From: Hymenobacter persicinus
Lineage (GTDB): Bacteria > Bacteroidota > Bacteroidia > Cytophagales > Hymenobacteraceae
NCBI RefSeq assembly: GCF_004167665.1
Contig: NZ_SEWE01000002.1
Location: 158,550 to 222,549 of the forward strand
Reading direction: 5' to 3'
Length of the DNA: 64,000 nt
Shown here: piece by piece, positions 1 through 10,375 of the stretch
Position numbering within the stretch: position 1 is the stretch's first letter
How the letters are laid out: every line of letters begins with the position of its first letter
The notes under the pieces: generated by a model
The model's database searches: none
What the model was told of the DNA's origin: nothing
The model's input: only the letters and a program-made list of their open reading frames with translations
Position numbers and translations under genes: made by a program

Positions 1-461
1 ATGTCCATACCCGAAATCGACTTGATTTTGTCGATCGAAATTTCGGGGAAGATGATTTGCTCCTTGATGCCCAGGGTATAGTTACCACGGCCATCGAAGC
101 CTTTATCGTTGATGCCTTTGAAGTCACGCACGCGGGGCAGCGCTACCGTCAGCAGACGGTCCATGAATTCGTACATCTGCTCACCACGCAGCGTGACGCG
201 GGCGCCAATTGGCATGCCCTCGCGCAGCTTGAAGTTCGATACCGAACGCTTGGCGATGGTGGCAACAGCGCGCTGACCGGTGATGGTCGTGAGCTCGTCA
301 ACACCGTTATCAACCAGCTTCTTGTCGGCTACAGCCGCCCCGATACCCCGGTTGATGCAGATTTTGGTGATGCGCGGTACCTGCATGATGCTCTTGAACT
401 GGAATTTCTCCTGGAGCGCGGGTACTACGTCTTTCTTATAGATTTCTTTGAGTCGAGCCAT
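1..461 (-). CDS. rplE: 50S ribosomal protein L5 (3' end outside window)
   Basis: Binds 5S rRNA in the central protuberance of the large subunit. The reverse strand reads [17 protein letters not shown], then the L5 core with [12 protein letters not shown] and [10 protein letters not shown], and runs off the window edge after about 153 of the usual 180 or so residues. The ATG lies 12 bases after the rplX stop, as expected for the last visible gene of the rplC-led operon. The missing part is an effect of the window boundary. Confidence 0.95.
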   Translation of the reverse strand, partial: MARLKEIYKKDVVPALQEKFQFKSIMQVPRITKICINRGIGAAVADKKLVDNGVDELTTITGQRAVATIAKRSVSNFKLREGMPIGARVTLRGEQMYEFMDRLLTVALPRVRDFKGINDKGFDGRGNYTLGIKEQIIFPEISIDKIKSISGMD

Positions 462-473
462 TGTCGTAGCGGA

Positions 474-740
474 TTAGGCGTTAGTCGAATCAACGGCCTT
501 CACGTTGCTGACGTGGATGCCAGCCTCGATCTTGGTGATACCCCCTTGCGGGTTCTTAGCACTGGGTTTGTTGTGCTTGGTCACCAGGTTCAGGCCTTCC
601 ACGATGACGCGCTGGGTCGTACGGTTCACCGATTTGATGACACCGGTCTTGCCGCGCTCGTCGCCGGCAATCACCTTCACGGTGTCACCGGTCTTGACGT
701 GCAGTTTAACGGGCTTCTGGGCTTTCGATTTCGTTGCCAT
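474..740 (-). CDS. rplX: 50S ribosomal protein L24
   Basis: Assembly-initiating protein of the large subunit. The 88 residues carry the KOW-type motif near the N-terminus (VKTGDTVKVIAGDERGKTG), which identifies L24. It sits 3 bases downstream of rplN and just upstream of rplE, the normal spc-operon order. The product is shorter than the roughly 105 residues of many L24 proteins but has the complete KOW core. Confidence 0.95.
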   Translation of the reverse strand: MATKSKAQKPVKLHVKTGDTVKVIAGDERGKTGVIKSVNRTTQRVIVEGLNLVTKHNKPSAKNPQGGITKIEAGIHVSNVKAVDSTNA

Positions 741-743
741 TGC

Positions 744-1112
744 TTAGAGAACTTCAGGAGCCAGCGAAACGATCTTCATGAACTGACGCTCGCGCAGTTC
801 GCGGGCTACTGGACCGAAGATGCGGGTACCGCGGGGCTCGTCGTTATTGTTGAGCAGAACAGCGGCGTTGTCGTCGAAGCGGATGTACGAACCGTCTTTG
901 CGGCGTACTTCCTTCTTCGTGCGAACTACCACGGCCTTCGATACAGTGCCTTTCTTGGCGTTGCCCGAAGGAATAGCCGACTTGATCGAAACCACGATCT
1001 TGTCGCCTACGCTGGCGTATTTCTTGCCCGTGCCACCGAGGACACGGATGCAGAGAACTTCTTTGGCGCCGCTGTTATCAGCGACGGTCAGACGGGATTC
1101 TTGCTGTATCAT
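744..1112 (-). CDS. rplN: 50S ribosomal protein L14
   Basis: Large-subunit protein at the subunit interface. The 122 residues start [19 protein letters not shown], the highly conserved L14 N-terminus, and the length is standard. It is tightly packed between rpsQ and rplX with 1-3 base gaps, so translation is probably coupled. Confidence 0.97.
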   Translation of the reverse strand: MIQQESRLTVADNSGAKEVLCIRVLGGTGKKYASVGDKIVVSIKSAIPSGNAKKGTVSKAVVVRTKKEVRRKDGSYIRFDDNAAVLLNNNDEPRGTRIFGPVARELRERQFMKIVSLAPEVL

Positions 1113-1113
1113 C

Positions 1114-1407
1114 TTACTTGGCGCGTTCTACGATTTCTACCAGTCTCCAGCGCTTGCTCTTGCTCAGCGGACGGGTCGACATGATGCGAACCGTATCGCC
1201 TTCGCCGCATTCGTTGTTCTCGTCGTGGGCCATGAACTTGGTCGACTTGGTAACGAACTTGCCGTAGATCGGGTGTTTCATTTTGCTTTCCACCATCACC
1301 GTGATAGACTTGTCCATTTTGGAGCTCGTCACCCGGCCGATGATTTCTTTGCGCAGGTTCCGCTCTTCCGAGGCGGCCGTTGCTTTGGTTTCTTCGTTGG
1401 TTGCCAT
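1114..1407 (-). CDS. rpsQ: 30S ribosomal protein S17
   Basis: 16S rRNA-binding OB-fold protein. The S17 core follows a charged N-terminal extension of about 20 residues ([20 protein letters not shown]) and begins near [21 protein letters not shown] later start is possible, but no other Met occurs before the core, so the extended N-terminus is kept. It lies between rpmC and rplN with 1-2 base gaps. Confidence 0.95.
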   Translation of the reverse strand: MATNEETKATAASEERNLRKEIIGRVTSSKMDKSITVMVESKMKHPIYGKFVTKSTKFMAHDENNECGEGDTVRIMSTRPLSKSKRWRLVEIVERAK

Positions 1408-1409
1408 CG

Positions 1410-1622
1410 TTAGTTAGCAGTTTGGTTAGCCTGCTCGTTTTCGCGACGGGTCAACTCGGTCTTCAGACGAGCAACGTTCTTGCGGCTATGCTTCAGGCGA
1501 ATCGGATTCTCCAGCGGGGAAATGGCGTGCGCGAAGCGCAGGGCCTGACCGCTGGTCTGTTCGGTCTTAACTTGGGCTTTCAGCTCCTCGAGCGAAAGAC
1601 CTTTGATTTCGGATTGCTTCAT
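1410..1622 (-). CDS. rpmC: 50S ribosomal protein L29
   Basis: Small helical protein next to the peptide exit tunnel. The start was set at the ATG giving [18 protein letters not shown], the standard L29 N-terminus, and not at an upstream in-frame start that would overlap rplP. The product has 70 residues and lies 1 base after the rplP stop. The Asn/Gln-rich tail (NEQANQTAN) is short. Confidence 0.95.
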   Translation of the reverse strand: MKQSEIKGLSLEELKAQVKTEQTSGQALRFAHAISPLENPIRLKHSRKNVARLKTELTRRENEQANQTAN

Positions 1623-1623
1623 C

Positions 1624-2049
1624 TTACTTGCTCTCTTCGTAATCGCGACGAACAACAAACTTGGTCTTCACGGGTAGCTTCTGAGCAGCGAGACGCAGCG
1701 ACTCCTGAGCTACTTCCAGCGGAACGCCGTCCGACTCGAACATGATGGTGCCGGGTTTCACGCAGGCTACCCAATATTCTGGGCTACCCTTACCCTTACC
1801 CATCCGTACTTCGGCTGGCTTCTTGGTGATTGGCTTATCTGGGAAAATGCGGATCCACACTTGACCTTCACGCTTCATAGCGCGGGTCATGGCGATACGG
1901 GCAGCTTCGATCTGGCGGGCCGTAATCCAGGCAACCTCCAGCGACTTGATGGCGAACGAACCGAAGTCGATGGTGGAGCCCTTGTAGGCGAGGCCAGTCA
2001 CGCGACCCTTCTGCATCTTCCGATACTTGGTTCTTTTCGGCTGTAACAT
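1624..2049 (-). CDS. rplP: 50S ribosomal protein L16
   Basis: Large-subunit protein near the A site and peptidyl-transferase centre. It starts [16 protein letters not shown] and contains [11 protein letters not shown] and [12 protein letters not shown], all hallmark L16 segments; 141 residues is normal. It follows rpsC by 37 bases and precedes rpmC. Confidence 0.97.
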   Translation of the reverse strand: MLQPKRTKYRKMQKGRVTGLAYKGSTIDFGSFAIKSLEVAWITARQIEAARIAMTRAMKREGQVWIRIFPDKPITKKPAEVRMGKGKGSPEYWVACVKPGTIMFESDGVPLEVAQESLRLAAQKLPVKTKFVVRRDYEESK

Positions 2050-2086
2050 GAGTTATCGAAAAAAAGGATTCGAGAAGAGAGAAAAG

Positions 2087-2941
2087 TTAGCGACGGGGTG
2101 CACCTGCACCACCACCGCGGTTCTGGCCACCAGCACCTGGGCCACGGCCCCGGTCACCGCCACGCTCACCACCACGGTCGTTGCCGCCCCGGTCGTTACG
2201 ACGCGGGCCACGGTCACCACCACGGTCGCCACGCTCACCGCGTGGGCCACGGTCGTTGCCGCCGCGGGTGTCGTTGCCTTGGTTAGCCGGTACTTGGTTT
2301 GGCGACAGGTCGGGCTTGCCGAACACCTCGCCACGCATGATCCACACCTTGATGCCGATCTTGCCATATACCGTCTGAGCTTCCGACAGAGCGTAGTCGA
2401 TGTCAGCACGCAGGGTGTGCAGCGGAGTGCGGCCCTCTTTGTACTGCTCGGAGCGGGCAATTTCAGCGCCACCCAGACGACCACCACACTGAATCTTGAT
2501 GCCTTCAGCACCTACGCGCATGGCGGCCTGAATCGACATCTTCATGGCGCGACGGAAGGAGATACGAGCCTGGAGCTGCTGAGCAATGCTCTCGCCTACC
2601 AATTTCGCGTCCAGTTCAGGGCGCTTGATTTCGAAGATGTTGATCTGAACGTCCTTGCTGGTGATCTGCTTCAGCTCGTCTTTGATCTTATCTACCTCGG
2701 CGCCGCCTTTACCGATAACCACGCCCGGACGAGCGGTATTAATGGTGATGGTGATGCGCTTCAGCGTACGCTCGATTACGATGCGGCTAATGCCACCTTT
2801 CGGAATCCGAGCCATGATGTATTTGCGGATTTTTTCGTCCTCAACCAGCTTGTCGGCAAAGTCCTTGCCGCCGTACCAGTTCGAGTCCCATCCTTTGATG
2901 ACGCCCAGGCGGAAGCCAACCGGATTTACTTTCTGTCCCAT
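2087..2941 (-). CDS. rpsC: 30S ribosomal protein S3 with an RGG-rich tail
   Basis: Forms part of the mRNA entry channel of the small subunit. Residues 1-210 are a standard S3: [13 protein letters not shown] at the start, a KH-domain GxxG-type segment ([14 protein letters not shown]), and the C-terminal domain ending near [10 protein letters not shown]. After this comes about 70 residues made almost wholly of Gly, Arg, Asp and Asn, with repeated DRGGD, RGGN and RGPR units. The extension makes S3 longer than the usual 210-240 residues. It is encoded by low-complexity but still stop-free DNA. Confidence 0.97.
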   Translation of the reverse strand: MGQKVNPVGFRLGVIKGWDSNWYGGKDFADKLVEDEKIRKYIMARIPKGGISRIVIERTLKRITITINTARPGVVIGKGGAEVDKIKDELKQITSKDVQINIFEIKRPELDAKLVGESIAQQLQARISFRRAMKMSIQAAMRVGAEGIKIQCGGRLGGAEIARSEQYKEGRTPLHTLRADIDYALSEAQTVYGKIGIKVWIMRGEVFGKPDLSPNQVPANQGNDTRGGNDRGPRGERGDRGGDRGPRRNDRGGNDRGGERGGDRGRGPGAGGQNRGGGAGAPRR

Positions 2942-2946
2942 AGTGC

Positions 2947-3426
2947 TTATGCGGTGGCTTCTGCCTTCGTTTCAGTTGATTTCTTAGCCGAGCTGCGACG
3001 AGTCTTGGGCTTAGCGTCAGCCGTGGCGGCGGTATCTTTGGTCTCAGCAGCCTGTTGAGCAGCAGCTTTGCTACCCAAGGGTTCTACTTTCGAATCAATG
3101 ACCAGCGTCACGTGGTTGCTGCGCTTGCGGATGCGGTGACCACGACCCTGAGGGGCGGGACGCAGGCGCTTCAGCTGGCGGCCTTCGTCGACGAAAATCT
3201 CCTTGATGTAGAGATTAGCATCTTCGATACGCTCGTCTTCGTTTTTCTGCTGCCAGTTGGCCAGAGCCGACAGGAGCAGTTTTTCGATCCGCTCAGCACC
3301 CGAGTTGGCTTCGAATTTCAGCAAGCCCAGGGCGCGGGTCACTTTCTGACCGCGAACCATGTTGGCTACCAACCGCATCTTGCGCGGGGAGGTAGGCACG
3401 TTATTGAGTTTAGCTCTTGCTTCCAT
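2947..3426 (-). CDS. rplV: 50S ribosomal protein L22 with a charged tail
   Basis: Lines the exit tunnel and contacts 23S rRNA. Residues 1-115 are canonical ([19 protein letters not shown] near the start and the [14 protein letters not shown] beta-hairpin region). They are followed by an Ala/Lys/Thr-rich tail of about 40 residues that is probably disordered. Only 5 bases separate it from rpsC. Confidence 0.96.
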   Translation of the reverse strand: MEARAKLNNVPTSPRKMRLVANMVRGQKVTRALGLLKFEANSGAERIEKLLLSALANWQQKNEDERIEDANLYIKEIFVDEGRQLKRLRPAPQGRGHRIRKRSNHVTLVIDSKVEPLGSKAAAQQAAETKDTAATADAKPKTRRSSAKKSTETKAEATA

Positions 3427-3427
3427 C

Positions 3428-3706
3428 TTAGCGCTTGCCTTTATCTTTCTTGGCTACGTGGCCGCGGAAGTTGCGGGTAGGAGCAAACTCACCGAGCTTG
3501 TGACCTACCATGTTTTCCGTGACGAAAACCGGGATGAACTTATTACCGTTGTGAACCGCGAAAGTGTGCGTCACGAAATCCGGGGAAATCATGGAGCGGC
3601 GCGACCAGGTCTTGATAACGGCTTTCTTGCCGGAACCTTCCATTGCGGTTACTTTCTTCTCGAGCCGAAAGTCAATGTACGGCCCTTTTTTTAGTGAACG
3701 TGCCAT
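3428..3706 (-). CDS. rpsS: 30S ribosomal protein S19
   Basis: Small-subunit head protein that pairs with S13. It begins [19 protein letters not shown] and contains [14 protein letters not shown] and [15 protein letters not shown], which are diagnostic. Its 92 residues match the family. It sits between rplB and rplV with 1-3 base gaps. Confidence 0.97.
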   Translation of the reverse strand: MARSLKKGPYIDFRLEKKVTAMEGSGKKAVIKTWSRRSMISPDFVTHTFAVHNGNKFIPVFVTENMVGHKLGEFAPTRNFRGHVAKKDKGKR

Positions 3707-3709
3707 TGA

Positions 3710-4537
3710 TTATCTCTTGCCTTTACGGTTAACGATGAGCTGCTCGGAGTACTTGTTCTTGTTACGGGTCTTCTGGCCTTTCGAGAAGATACCGTTACGG
3801 CTGCGTGGGTGACCACCCGACGACTTGCCTTCACCACCACCCATGGGGTGATCCACTGGGTTCATGGCAACACCACGAACACGTGGGCGACGGCCCATCC
3901 AACGGTTACGACCGGCTTTGCCGAGACGAACGTTCATGTGGTCGCCGTTCGAAACGGTACCAACCGTAGCCATGCAGGTCACCAGGACCATGCGCATCTC
4001 GCCGGAAGGCAGTTTCAGAGTGGCGTACTTGTCTTCGCGGGCGACGAGCTGAGCGTAGGTGCCAGCCGAGCGAGCCATGGCTGCACCATTACCGGGCATC
4101 AGCTCGATGTTGTGCAGGATGGTACCCAGGGGGATTTCACGCAGCGTCAGCGCGTTGCCAACTTCGGGAGCAACACCGGGACCCGATACGATAACCGTGT
4201 CTACGGCCAGACCGGCGGGCGCGATGATGTAGCGCTTTTCGCCGTCGGCGTAGTGCAGCAGCGCGATGCGCGCCGTGCGGTTTGGATCGTACTCAATCGT
4301 CTTCACCGTGGCTGGAACCCCAGCTTTGTCACGCTTGAAGTCGATGACCCGATACTTTTGCTTGTGACCACCGCCGATGTAGCGGTTGGTCATTTTACCC
4401 GCGTTGTTGCGGCCACCGGATTTTTCCATGGGTGCCAACAGCGACTTCTCCGGCTTCGACGTCGTAATCTCGTCGAAGGCCGGGGCGATGCGGAAGCGCT
4501 GACCCGGTGATGTTGGTCTTAGTTTTTTGAGTGCCAT
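3710..4537 (-). CDS. rplB: 50S ribosomal protein L2
   Basis: Essential for subunit association and the peptidyl-transferase centre. The 275 residues include [21 protein letters not shown] near the N-terminus and the C-terminal [18 protein letters not shown] loop that reaches the catalytic centre. Length and gene order (after rplW, before rpsS) are standard. Confidence 0.97.
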   Translation of the reverse strand: MALKKLRPTSPGQRFRIAPAFDEITTSKPEKSLLAPMEKSGGRNNAGKMTNRYIGGGHKQKYRVIDFKRDKAGVPATVKTIEYDPNRTARIALLHYADGEKRYIIAPAGLAVDTVIVSGPGVAPEVGNALTLREIPLGTILHNIELMPGNGAAMARSAGTYAQLVAREDKYATLKLPSGEMRMVLVTCMATVGTVSNGDHMNVRLGKAGRNRWMGRRPRVRGVAMNPVDHPMGGGEGKSSGGHPRSRNGIFSKGQKTRNKNKYSEQLIVNRKGKR

Positions 4538-4573
4538 TTTATTTTAAAATGCGCGTTGCGTCGGTTGCCCGAC

Positions 4574-4861
4574 TTAGATACCGCTATAGAAGTCGATTAC
4601 GTCGCCTTCTTTCACAGTTACAATAGCCTTTTTCCCGTGAGGACGACGACCCGAAACGGAGCCGCCCTTGGTGAATTTCGACTTCAATTTGCCGTTGGTG
4701 CGGATCGTGCTAATGCCCGTTACCGTCACGCCGTACAGCGCCTCGATTTCCTTTTTGATCTGAACCTTGTTGGCCGTGCGCTCTACTTCGAAAGCGTACT
4801 GACCTTTTTCGTTCAGGGCGGTGGCCTTTTCGGTCACGATGGGTTTCTTCAGCGTGCTCAT
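4574..4861 (-). CDS. rplW: 50S ribosomal protein L23
   Basis: Exit-tunnel protein and docking point for trigger factor and SRP. It starts MSTLKKPIVTEKATALNEKG and contains NKVQIKKEIEALYGV; 95 residues is normal. The start codon shares its base with the stop of rplD, so the two are probably translationally coupled. Confidence 0.96.
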   Translation of the reverse strand: MSTLKKPIVTEKATALNEKGQYAFEVERTANKVQIKKEIEALYGVTVTGISTIRTNGKLKSKFTKGGSVSGRRPHGKKAIVTVKEGDVIDFYSGI

Positions 4862-5499
4862 TACTCAGCGGTAGTATAGAGTTGTTCCAAAGATTTCAAC
4901 CCGTCTTCCGACAGCAGCAGCGTGTCCGTGTTGAGCAGGTCGTGCGTATTCAGGGCAACGGGCGTAGCCACGGTTACTTTCTGAATGTTACGAGCCGACA
5001 GCACCACGTTCTTGTCGATTTCGCCGGTCACGAGCAGGGTTTTCTTGCCGTTGTTCAGCTTCAGACCCGACAGGATCGAGAGGAAATCTTTCGTTTTAGG
5101 AGCGCTCAGCGAGATGTTCTCTACCAGAGCAATTTTGCCATCCTGGGCCAGTACCGACAGAGCGGACAGACGAGCCAGGCGCTTGGTCTTTTTGTTGAGC
5201 TTGAAGCCGTAGTCGCGGGGCTCGGGGCCGAATACGCGGCCACCACCGATGAACACGGGCGACTTCATGCTGCCGGCACGGGCACCGCCCGTACCTTTTT
5301 GTTTCTTGAGCTTCTTCGTGGTGCCGTGCACCTCGTTGCGCTGCTTCGACTTGTGCGTGCCCTGGCGCTGGTTGGCCAAGTACTGCTTCACGTCGAGGTA
5401 CATCACGTGCTCATTCGGCTCGAGGCCGAAGATGGCGTCAGACAGGGTAACCTTGCGGCCGGTGTCTTCGCCTTTGATGCTATATACTGCGAGTTCCAT
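4861..5499 (-). CDS. rplD: 50S ribosomal protein L4
   Basis: Large-subunit assembly protein that lines the exit tunnel; in some bacteria also an autogenous regulator. The 212 residues include NQRQGTHKSKQRNEVHGTTKK and the loop GTGGARAGSMKSPVFIGGG, both typical of L4. It follows rplC after 9 bases. Confidence 0.96.
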   Translation of the reverse strand: MELAVYSIKGEDTGRKVTLSDAIFGLEPNEHVMYLDVKQYLANQRQGTHKSKQRNEVHGTTKKLKKQKGTGGARAGSMKSPVFIGGGRVFGPEPRDYGFKLNKKTKRLARLSALSVLAQDGKIALVENISLSAPKTKDFLSILSGLKLNNGKKTLLVTGEIDKNVVLSARNIQKVTVATPVALNTHDLLNTDTLLLSEDGLKSLEQLYTTAE

Positions 5500-5508
5500 C
5501 GTAATCGT

Positions 5509-6129
5509 CTATTTCTCGAGTACCACGTAAGAATTCTTGGCACCGGGAATCGAACCGCTCACTAGGATGAGGTTCTTGTCGGCTACCACGCGCATTACCT
5601 TCAGGTTCTGCACTTTTACACGGTCACCGCCCATGCGGCCGGCCATGCGCATTCCTTTGAATACGCGCGAAGGCCAGGAGCAAGCACCGATCGAACCGGG
5701 GTGACGCAGACGGTTGTGCTGACCGTGGGTCTGCCCGCCGACACCAGCGAAGTTGTAGCGCTTTACTACGCCCTGGAAGCCTTTACCTTTCGAGGTGCCT
5801 ACTACGTCCACGAACTCGCCTTCAGCGAAGAGGCTCGCGTCGATGGTGGCGCCTGCAGCGTAGGTAGACTCCGCGTCGAGGCGGAATTCAACCAGCTTTT
5901 TCTTGGGAGTGGTACCGGCTTTAGCGAAGTGACCAGCCAGAGCTTTGGTCGTGTTCTTCACTTTTTTCTCGCCGTAGCCAACCTGAACGGCGGTGTACCC
6001 GTCGTTGGCGACTGTCTTAACCTGCGTCACTACGCACGGACCCGCCTCGATGAGCGTGCAGGGAATGTTTTTCCCGTCCGGAGTGAAGAGGCTTGTCATA
6101 CCGATTTTTTTACCGATGATGCCAGGCAT
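5509..6129 (-). CDS. rplC: 50S ribosomal protein L3
   Basis: Early-assembly protein near the peptidyl-transferase centre. It begins [20 protein letters not shown] and has the [15 protein letters not shown] and [14 protein letters not shown] segments of L3; 206 residues. It is the first gene of its transcript here because rpsJ, its usual upstream neighbour, is cut off by a terminator and an unrelated gene. Confidence 0.97.
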   Translation of the reverse strand: MPGIIGKKIGMTSLFTPDGKNIPCTLIEAGPCVVTQVKTVANDGYTAVQVGYGEKKVKNTTKALAGHFAKAGTTPKKKLVEFRLDAESTYAAGATIDASLFAEGEFVDVVGTSKGKGFQGVVKRYNFAGVGGQTHGQHNRLRHPGSIGACSWPSRVFKGMRMAGRMGGDRVKVQNLKVMRVVADKNLILVSGSIPGAKNSYVVLEK

Positions 6130-6193
6130 TCTGTTAGATTTTATGAAAGACGCAAAAAGAAAACGCCCAAATGACGTTTTCGGAATTGGAGTG

Positions 6194-6201
6194 CAAAGCT
6201 A
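6194..6201 (-). promoter_or_regulatory. Putative -7 box for the rplC operon
   Basis: The reverse strand reads TAGCTTTG, matching the Bacteroidota -7 consensus TAnnTTTG, about 65 bases before the rplC ATG. No convincing -33 TTG lies at the ideal spacing. An independent promoter is expected here because a strong terminator separates rpsJ from this operon. A weak hairpin (CCCT..TGAAA/TTTCA..GGG, about 6229-6249) may end the upstream ligase transcript. Confidence 0.6.
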
Positions 6202-6414
6202 GGAAATTGTAGGACAAAAATCTAACGGCCCTCTGAAATATTTTCAGGGTCACGCAGTTGGCTCTTTTTGGCAGCTATTTCCTGGCCATCAGCCCTTTCA
6301 CTACGGCTCCAGTATTTCCGGCGCGCAAAAGTGGAACGGCGGCCAAGTCACGGCTGGCGTGTTGCCGACGGTCCGGCTCCTGCAAAGTGCAAAACTGTAG
6401 TGTTCTACTCCGGG

Positions 6415-7695
6415 CTAAGCCGGGCGCCACTCCTGCTCCGGCTGCTCCGGCTTCAGCAGGGCATTGATGGTCAGCAGCAGGAAGAACAACGAGAAGGTGA
6501 GGCCGATTTGGGTCTCGAGGGTGTACTCTACCAGAAAGGAAAGCGTGACCAGGGTGTACTGGGCCACGAGCAGGGGCGTGAACCGCGGGGCAGCCCACAG
6601 CGCCGGGTAGAAAAAGCAGATGGTAAAGAGCAGCGTACCTAGAAAGCCGAATGCCACTAGGTCGTAGATAAACTGGTTGTGGGGCAGCAGGTACGACTCC
6701 TTATCAATCCCGGGGTAATTCTTCCGGAACTGCTGGGCCATTTCGTCCTTCATGTCGGCTTTGCTTACCCCGACGAGCGGATGCTGCTTGATAATTTCCC
6801 AGGCCGCTTTATAGGAGTACACGCGGGCTACGAGCGAATAGGTGTTGGCCGCCTTGGTGTCATCGACCTTGCCCAAGTCCTCCTTGGTATTGGTGAACTT
6901 GTTGCGAAACGTGGGGAATAGCTGGTAGCTGACCATAGGCAGCACCAGCAGGATGCCGGCCAAGTATATGGCTTGCCGGTACTGTTTGGTACGCAGCACC
7001 AGCCACACGAACAGCACCCCTCCTACCGCATAGAAGGTAACCAAGCCGCTGCGTACGGCCAGCATGTGCTGGAACAAAGCCAGTAGCACTGCGGTAGCCA
7101 GCAAAAGTCGGTGCTGCCCGGACGGGTTGTTACCCCACGACAACAGCACCACCGCCGCGCCCACCGCCAACGTCACCATTAGGCTGAAGCGGATATGGTC
7201 GGGTTCCGTGGGCATGATCTTCGAATGCAGATACATTTCGTTGACCTCTTCCAGGTGCAGCAGATAGTACCCGGTGCTCACCAATGCTGCTGCTACCACG
7301 CACCCAATGAAGAGCAGCCACAGGTTTTGCAGTTGTCGGGCGGGCAGCGCCGGTAGCAGCCAAAACGCCAGCGGCAGCAGCAGCAGCGGCAATTGCAGCA
7401 CTACGTCGCGCCAGTAGTCGGGCAAGTTAGGCGGCTTCACATTCAGGCCGCTCAGCACGTGGATTAGGTAGATGACGATGAAAGCCCCAAACACCGGCCA
7501 GTGCTTCCGGTTAGCCACCCGCTTGTGCACAACCGAGTACGTGAGAGCCGTCACGCTAAGCCCAACAATACCGATGCTGGGCAGAATCCGAATGTAGTTG
7601 GCTACGAACAGGCCCGCAATAATCAGGGCACAGAATGCCGTGGCCGCATAATGCAGCCGAGCAAGAGTGAAGGTAGAAGCCAGAGTGGACGCCAT
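6415..7695 (-). CDS. O-antigen ligase / Wzy-family membrane protein
   Basis: Polytopic membrane protein of 426 residues with about ten hydrophobic segments. It has the Wzy_C-type pattern of a large periplasmic loop with HPLVGVSKADM and, about 30 residues on, LLPHNQFIYDLVAFG, then closely spaced C-terminal helices. Members of this family join sugar chains to lipid A core or polymerise O-antigen or capsule repeats; the substrate cannot be read here. It lies between rpsJ and rplC, an unusual place, and resembles the protein at 33562-34887 in architecture. The ATG at 7695 is the only start before the first membrane helix. Confidence 0.8.
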   Translation of the reverse strand: MASTLASTFTLARLHYAATAFCALIIAGLFVANYIRILPSIGIVGLSVTALTYSVVHKRVANRKHWPVFGAFIVIYLIHVLSGLNVKPPNLPDYWRDVVLQLPLLLLPLAFWLLPALPARQLQNLWLLFIGCVVAAALVSTGYYLLHLEEVNEMYLHSKIMPTEPDHIRFSLMVTLAVGAAVVLLSWGNNPSGQHRLLLATAVLLALFQHMLAVRSGLVTFYAVGGVLFVWLVLRTKQYRQAIYLAGILLVLPMVSYQLFPTFRNKFTNTKEDLGKVDDTKAANTYSLVARVYSYKAAWEIIKQHPLVGVSKADMKDEMAQQFRKNYPGIDKESYLLPHNQFIYDLVAFGFLGTLLFTICFFYPALWAAPRFTPLLVAQYTLVTLSFLVEYTLETQIGLTFSLFFLLLTINALLKPEQPEQEWRPA

Positions 7696-7733
7696 TCAGA
7701 GGGAAATGAAAGCGCTAAGTTGGGAAGGATAGT

Positions 7734-7774
7734 TAAAAAAACACCCCACCGGCTTTGAAACCAGTGGGGTGTTT
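7734..7774 (-). terminator. Intrinsic terminator after rpsJ
   Basis: On the reverse strand an 11-bp perfect stem (AAACACCCCAC/GTGGGGTGTTT) encloses a 14-base loop and is followed by seven Ts. It lies 28 bases after the rpsJ stop and before the ligase gene, so the str-rpsJ transcript should end here. Confidence 0.9.
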
Positions 7775-7801
7775 ATCCTAATTAACGGGTGAAATCGGTC
7801 C

Positions 7802-8107
7802 TCAGACTTTGATTTCTACGTCAACGCCGCTGGGCAGTTCCAGCTTCATCAGGGCATCTACCGTCTTTGACGAAGTCGAGTAGATGTCTACGAGGCGCTT
7901 GTAGGTGCAGAGCTGGAATTGCTCCCGGGCTTTCTTGTTCACGTGGGGCGAACGGAGCACGGTGAATTTTTCCTTGACGGTCGGCAAGGGAATTGGGCCG
8001 CTTACGATAGCGCCCGTAGCCTTCACCGCCTTCACAATCTTCTCCGACGATTTGTCCACCAGGTTGTGGTCGTAGGATTTGAGTTTGATGCGAATTTTCT
8101 GATTCAT
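7802..8107 (-). CDS. rpsJ: 30S ribosomal protein S10
   Basis: Small-subunit head protein, also the NusE antitermination factor. It starts [18 protein letters not shown] and contains [23 protein letters not shown]; 101 residues. It follows fusA by 21 bases and is the last gene of the rpsL-rpsG-fusA-rpsJ transcript. Confidence 0.97.
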   Translation of the reverse strand: MNQKIRIKLKSYDHNLVDKSSEKIVKAVKATGAIVSGPIPLPTVKEKFTVLRSPHVNKKAREQFQLCTYKRLVDIYSTSSKTVDALMKLELPSGVDVEIKV

Positions 8108-8128
8108 GTGATTTTGAGTGAAAGCGGA

Positions 8129-10273
8129 TTAGCGGATGGCGTTGCCCTTTTGCTTAGCGATGATTGCTTCAGCCAAGTTCTGCGGCACCTGATCGTAGTG
8201 CGAGAACGTGAGCGACGCCGAAGCGCGACCCGACGAAATCGTACGCAGCGTGGTTACGTAGCCAAACAGCTCCGACAGCGGAACGTCAGCCTTGATAACG
8301 TTGGCACCACCTTTCGTGTCCATACCCTTCATGATACCGCGGCGACGGTTCAGGTCACCGGTTACCGAACCCGTGTACTCGTCGGGCGAAACCACTTCAA
8401 CGGCCATGATAGGCTCGAGCAGCTTCGGACCGGCTTTCTTGCCAGCTTCGCGGAAGCCACCACGAGCTGCGAGTTCGAACGACAGGGCGTCCGAGTCAAC
8501 GTCGTGGTAGGAACCGAAGAACAGACGCACGCGCATGCCTTCGATGGGGAAGCCTGCCAGCGGGCCGTTCTTCATTGCTTCTTCGAAGCCTTTCTGAACG
8601 GGAGCAATGAATTCGCGAGGAATTACACCGCCGGTGATGGCATTCACGAACTCCAGACCTGGTTTCTCCGGATCGGTTTCTTTCGGGCCCAGTTCGAACT
8701 GGATATCACCGAATTTACCCCGACCACCGGTTTGCTTCTTGTAGGTCTCGCGGTGTTCAACCGTTTTGGTCAGGACCTCTTTATAAGCTACCTGAGGAGC
8801 ACCCTGGTTGATTTCTACCTTGAACTCCCGACGCATCCGGTCGATGATGATTTCAAGGTGGAGCTCACCCATGCCTTTGAGTACGGTCTGGCCCGTTTCG
8901 GGGTCCGTCTGTACCACCAGCGTGGGGTCTTCTTCCACGAGCTTGGCAATGGCCATACCCATTTTATCAACGTCGGCCTGAGTTTTAGGCTCAATGGCGT
9001 AGCCGATTACGGGCTCAGGGAAGCTCATCGACTCCAGTACCACGCGCGACTTCTCGTCGGTCAGCGTGTCACCGGTTTTGATGTCCTTGAAGCCAACGCC
9101 GGCAGCAATGTCACCGGCCTGGATCTTGTCGATTGGGTTCTGCTTGTTGGAGTGCATCTGCATCAGACGCGAGATACGCTCCTTCTTGTTCGTGCGGTTG
9201 TTGTGCACGTACGAACCAGCGTCCAGTACACCGCTGTAGCAGCGGAAGAAGCACAGACGACCTACGAAGGGGTCGGTAGCAATCTTGAAGGCCAGGGCGG
9301 TGAAGGGCTCCGAGTTGTCGGGGTGACGCTCAATTTCCTCGCCCGTGTCGGGGTTGGTACCGATGATGGGCGGCATGTCGAGCGGCGACGGCAGGTACGC
9401 CATTACACCGTCCAGCATGGACTGCACACCTTTGTTTTTGAACGCCGAACCGCACATTACGGGCGAGAACTTCATGTCGATAACCGCTTTGCGGATAACG
9501 ACCATCATTTCGTCGCGGGTGATGGAGTCGGGGTTGTCGAAGAATTTCTCCAGCAGGGCGTCGTCATACTCGGCAACGCTTTCTACCAGCTTCTGGCGCC
9601 ACTCGGCCACCGTGTCCACCAGATCCTCGGGAACCGGGATTTCGTGGTACGATTTGCCTTGGGTAGCGTCGTCCCATACGATGGCCTTACCCGTCAGCAG
9701 ATCGACTACACCCTTAAAGGTGTCTTCGGCGCCGATTGGAATCTGCAGCGGTACGGGGTTAGCCCCCAACTTATCTTTAATCTCAGCTACTGCCTTGAAG
9801 AAGTCAGCACCGGCACGGTCCATCTTGTTGACGAAGCAGATGCGGGGCACCTTGTACTTGTCAGCCTGACGCCATACGGTTTCCGACTGGGGCTCCACGC
9901 CCGAAACGGCGCAGAACAGAGCAACGGCACCATCGAGTACGCGCAGCGAACGTTCTACTTCTACCGTGAAGTCAACGTGGCCGGGGGTATCAATGAGGTT
10001 GATCTTGTACTGCTTGGTCTCTGGGGTTGGGTCGCCCTGTGCGTCGGTAGGGTAGTTCCAGAAAGTGGTCGTAGCAGCCGAAGTGATGGTGATACCACGC
10101 TCCTGCTCCTGCTCCATCCAGTCCATCGTGGCGGCACCTTCGTGCACGTCCCCGATTTTGTGGGTTTTACCGGTATAGTAGAGAATGCGCTCCGACGTGG
10201 TAGTTTTACCAGCATCGATGTGCGCCATAATCCCGATATTCCGGAGGTATTGCAGTTCTTTATTAACAGCCAT
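8129..10273 (-). CDS. fusA: Elongation factor G
   Basis: Translocation GTPase. G1 is [19 protein letters not shown], switch I is [13 protein letters not shown]3 is DTPGHVDF and G4 is NKMDRAGA, all within the first 150 residues. Domains II-V follow ([12 protein letters not shown], then the C-terminal [15 protein letters not shown] region). The 714 residues fit canonical EF-G. It lies between rpsG (102-base gap) and rpsJ. Confidence 0.98.
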   Translation of the reverse strand: MAVNKELQYLRNIGIMAHIDAGKTTTSERILYYTGKTHKIGDVHEGAATMDWMEQEQERGITITSAATTTFWNYPTDAQGDPTPETKQYKINLIDTPGHVDFTVEVERSLRVLDGAVALFCAVSGVEPQSETVWRQADKYKVPRICFVNKMDRAGADFFKAVAEIKDKLGANPVPLQIPIGAEDTFKGVVDLLTGKAIVWDDATQGKSYHEIPVPEDLVDTVAEWRQKLVESVAEYDDALLEKFFDNPDSITRDEMMVVIRKAVIDMKFSPVMCGSAFKNKGVQSMLDGVMAYLPSPLDMPPIIGTNPDTGEEIERHPDNSEPFTALAFKIATDPFVGRLCFFRCYSGVLDAGSYVHNNRTNKKERISRLMQMHSNKQNPIDKIQAGDIAAGVGFKDIKTGDTLTDEKSRVVLESMSFPEPVIGYAIEPKTQADVDKMGMAIAKLVEEDPTLVVQTDPETGQTVLKGMGELHLEIIIDRMRREFKVEINQGAPQVAYKEVLTKTVEHRETYKKQTGGRGKFGDIQFELGPKETDPEKPGLEFVNAITGGVIPREFIAPVQKGFEEAMKNGPLAGFPIEGMRVRLFFGSYHDVDSDALSFELAARGGFREAGKKAGPKLLEPIMAVEVVSPDEYTGSVTGDLNRRRGIMKGMDTKGGANVIKADVPLSELFGYVTTLRTISSGRASASLTFSHYDQVPQNLAEAIIAKQKGNAIR

Positions 10274-10375
10274 GTCTATTTGAATGAGTGAATGTGTGAT
10301 TAGCGTTTGAGCAACTGTCGAGCTAGGGCCTTAACCAAAACCCGGGGCTACTCATTCACTGAAGCACTCATTTAG

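Noticed and set aside
2053..2511. Open frames on both strands over the rpsC tail
   Set aside because: The DNA is low-complexity and GC-rich because it encodes Gly/Arg repeats; the other frames give Thr/Ala or His repeats with no protein signal.
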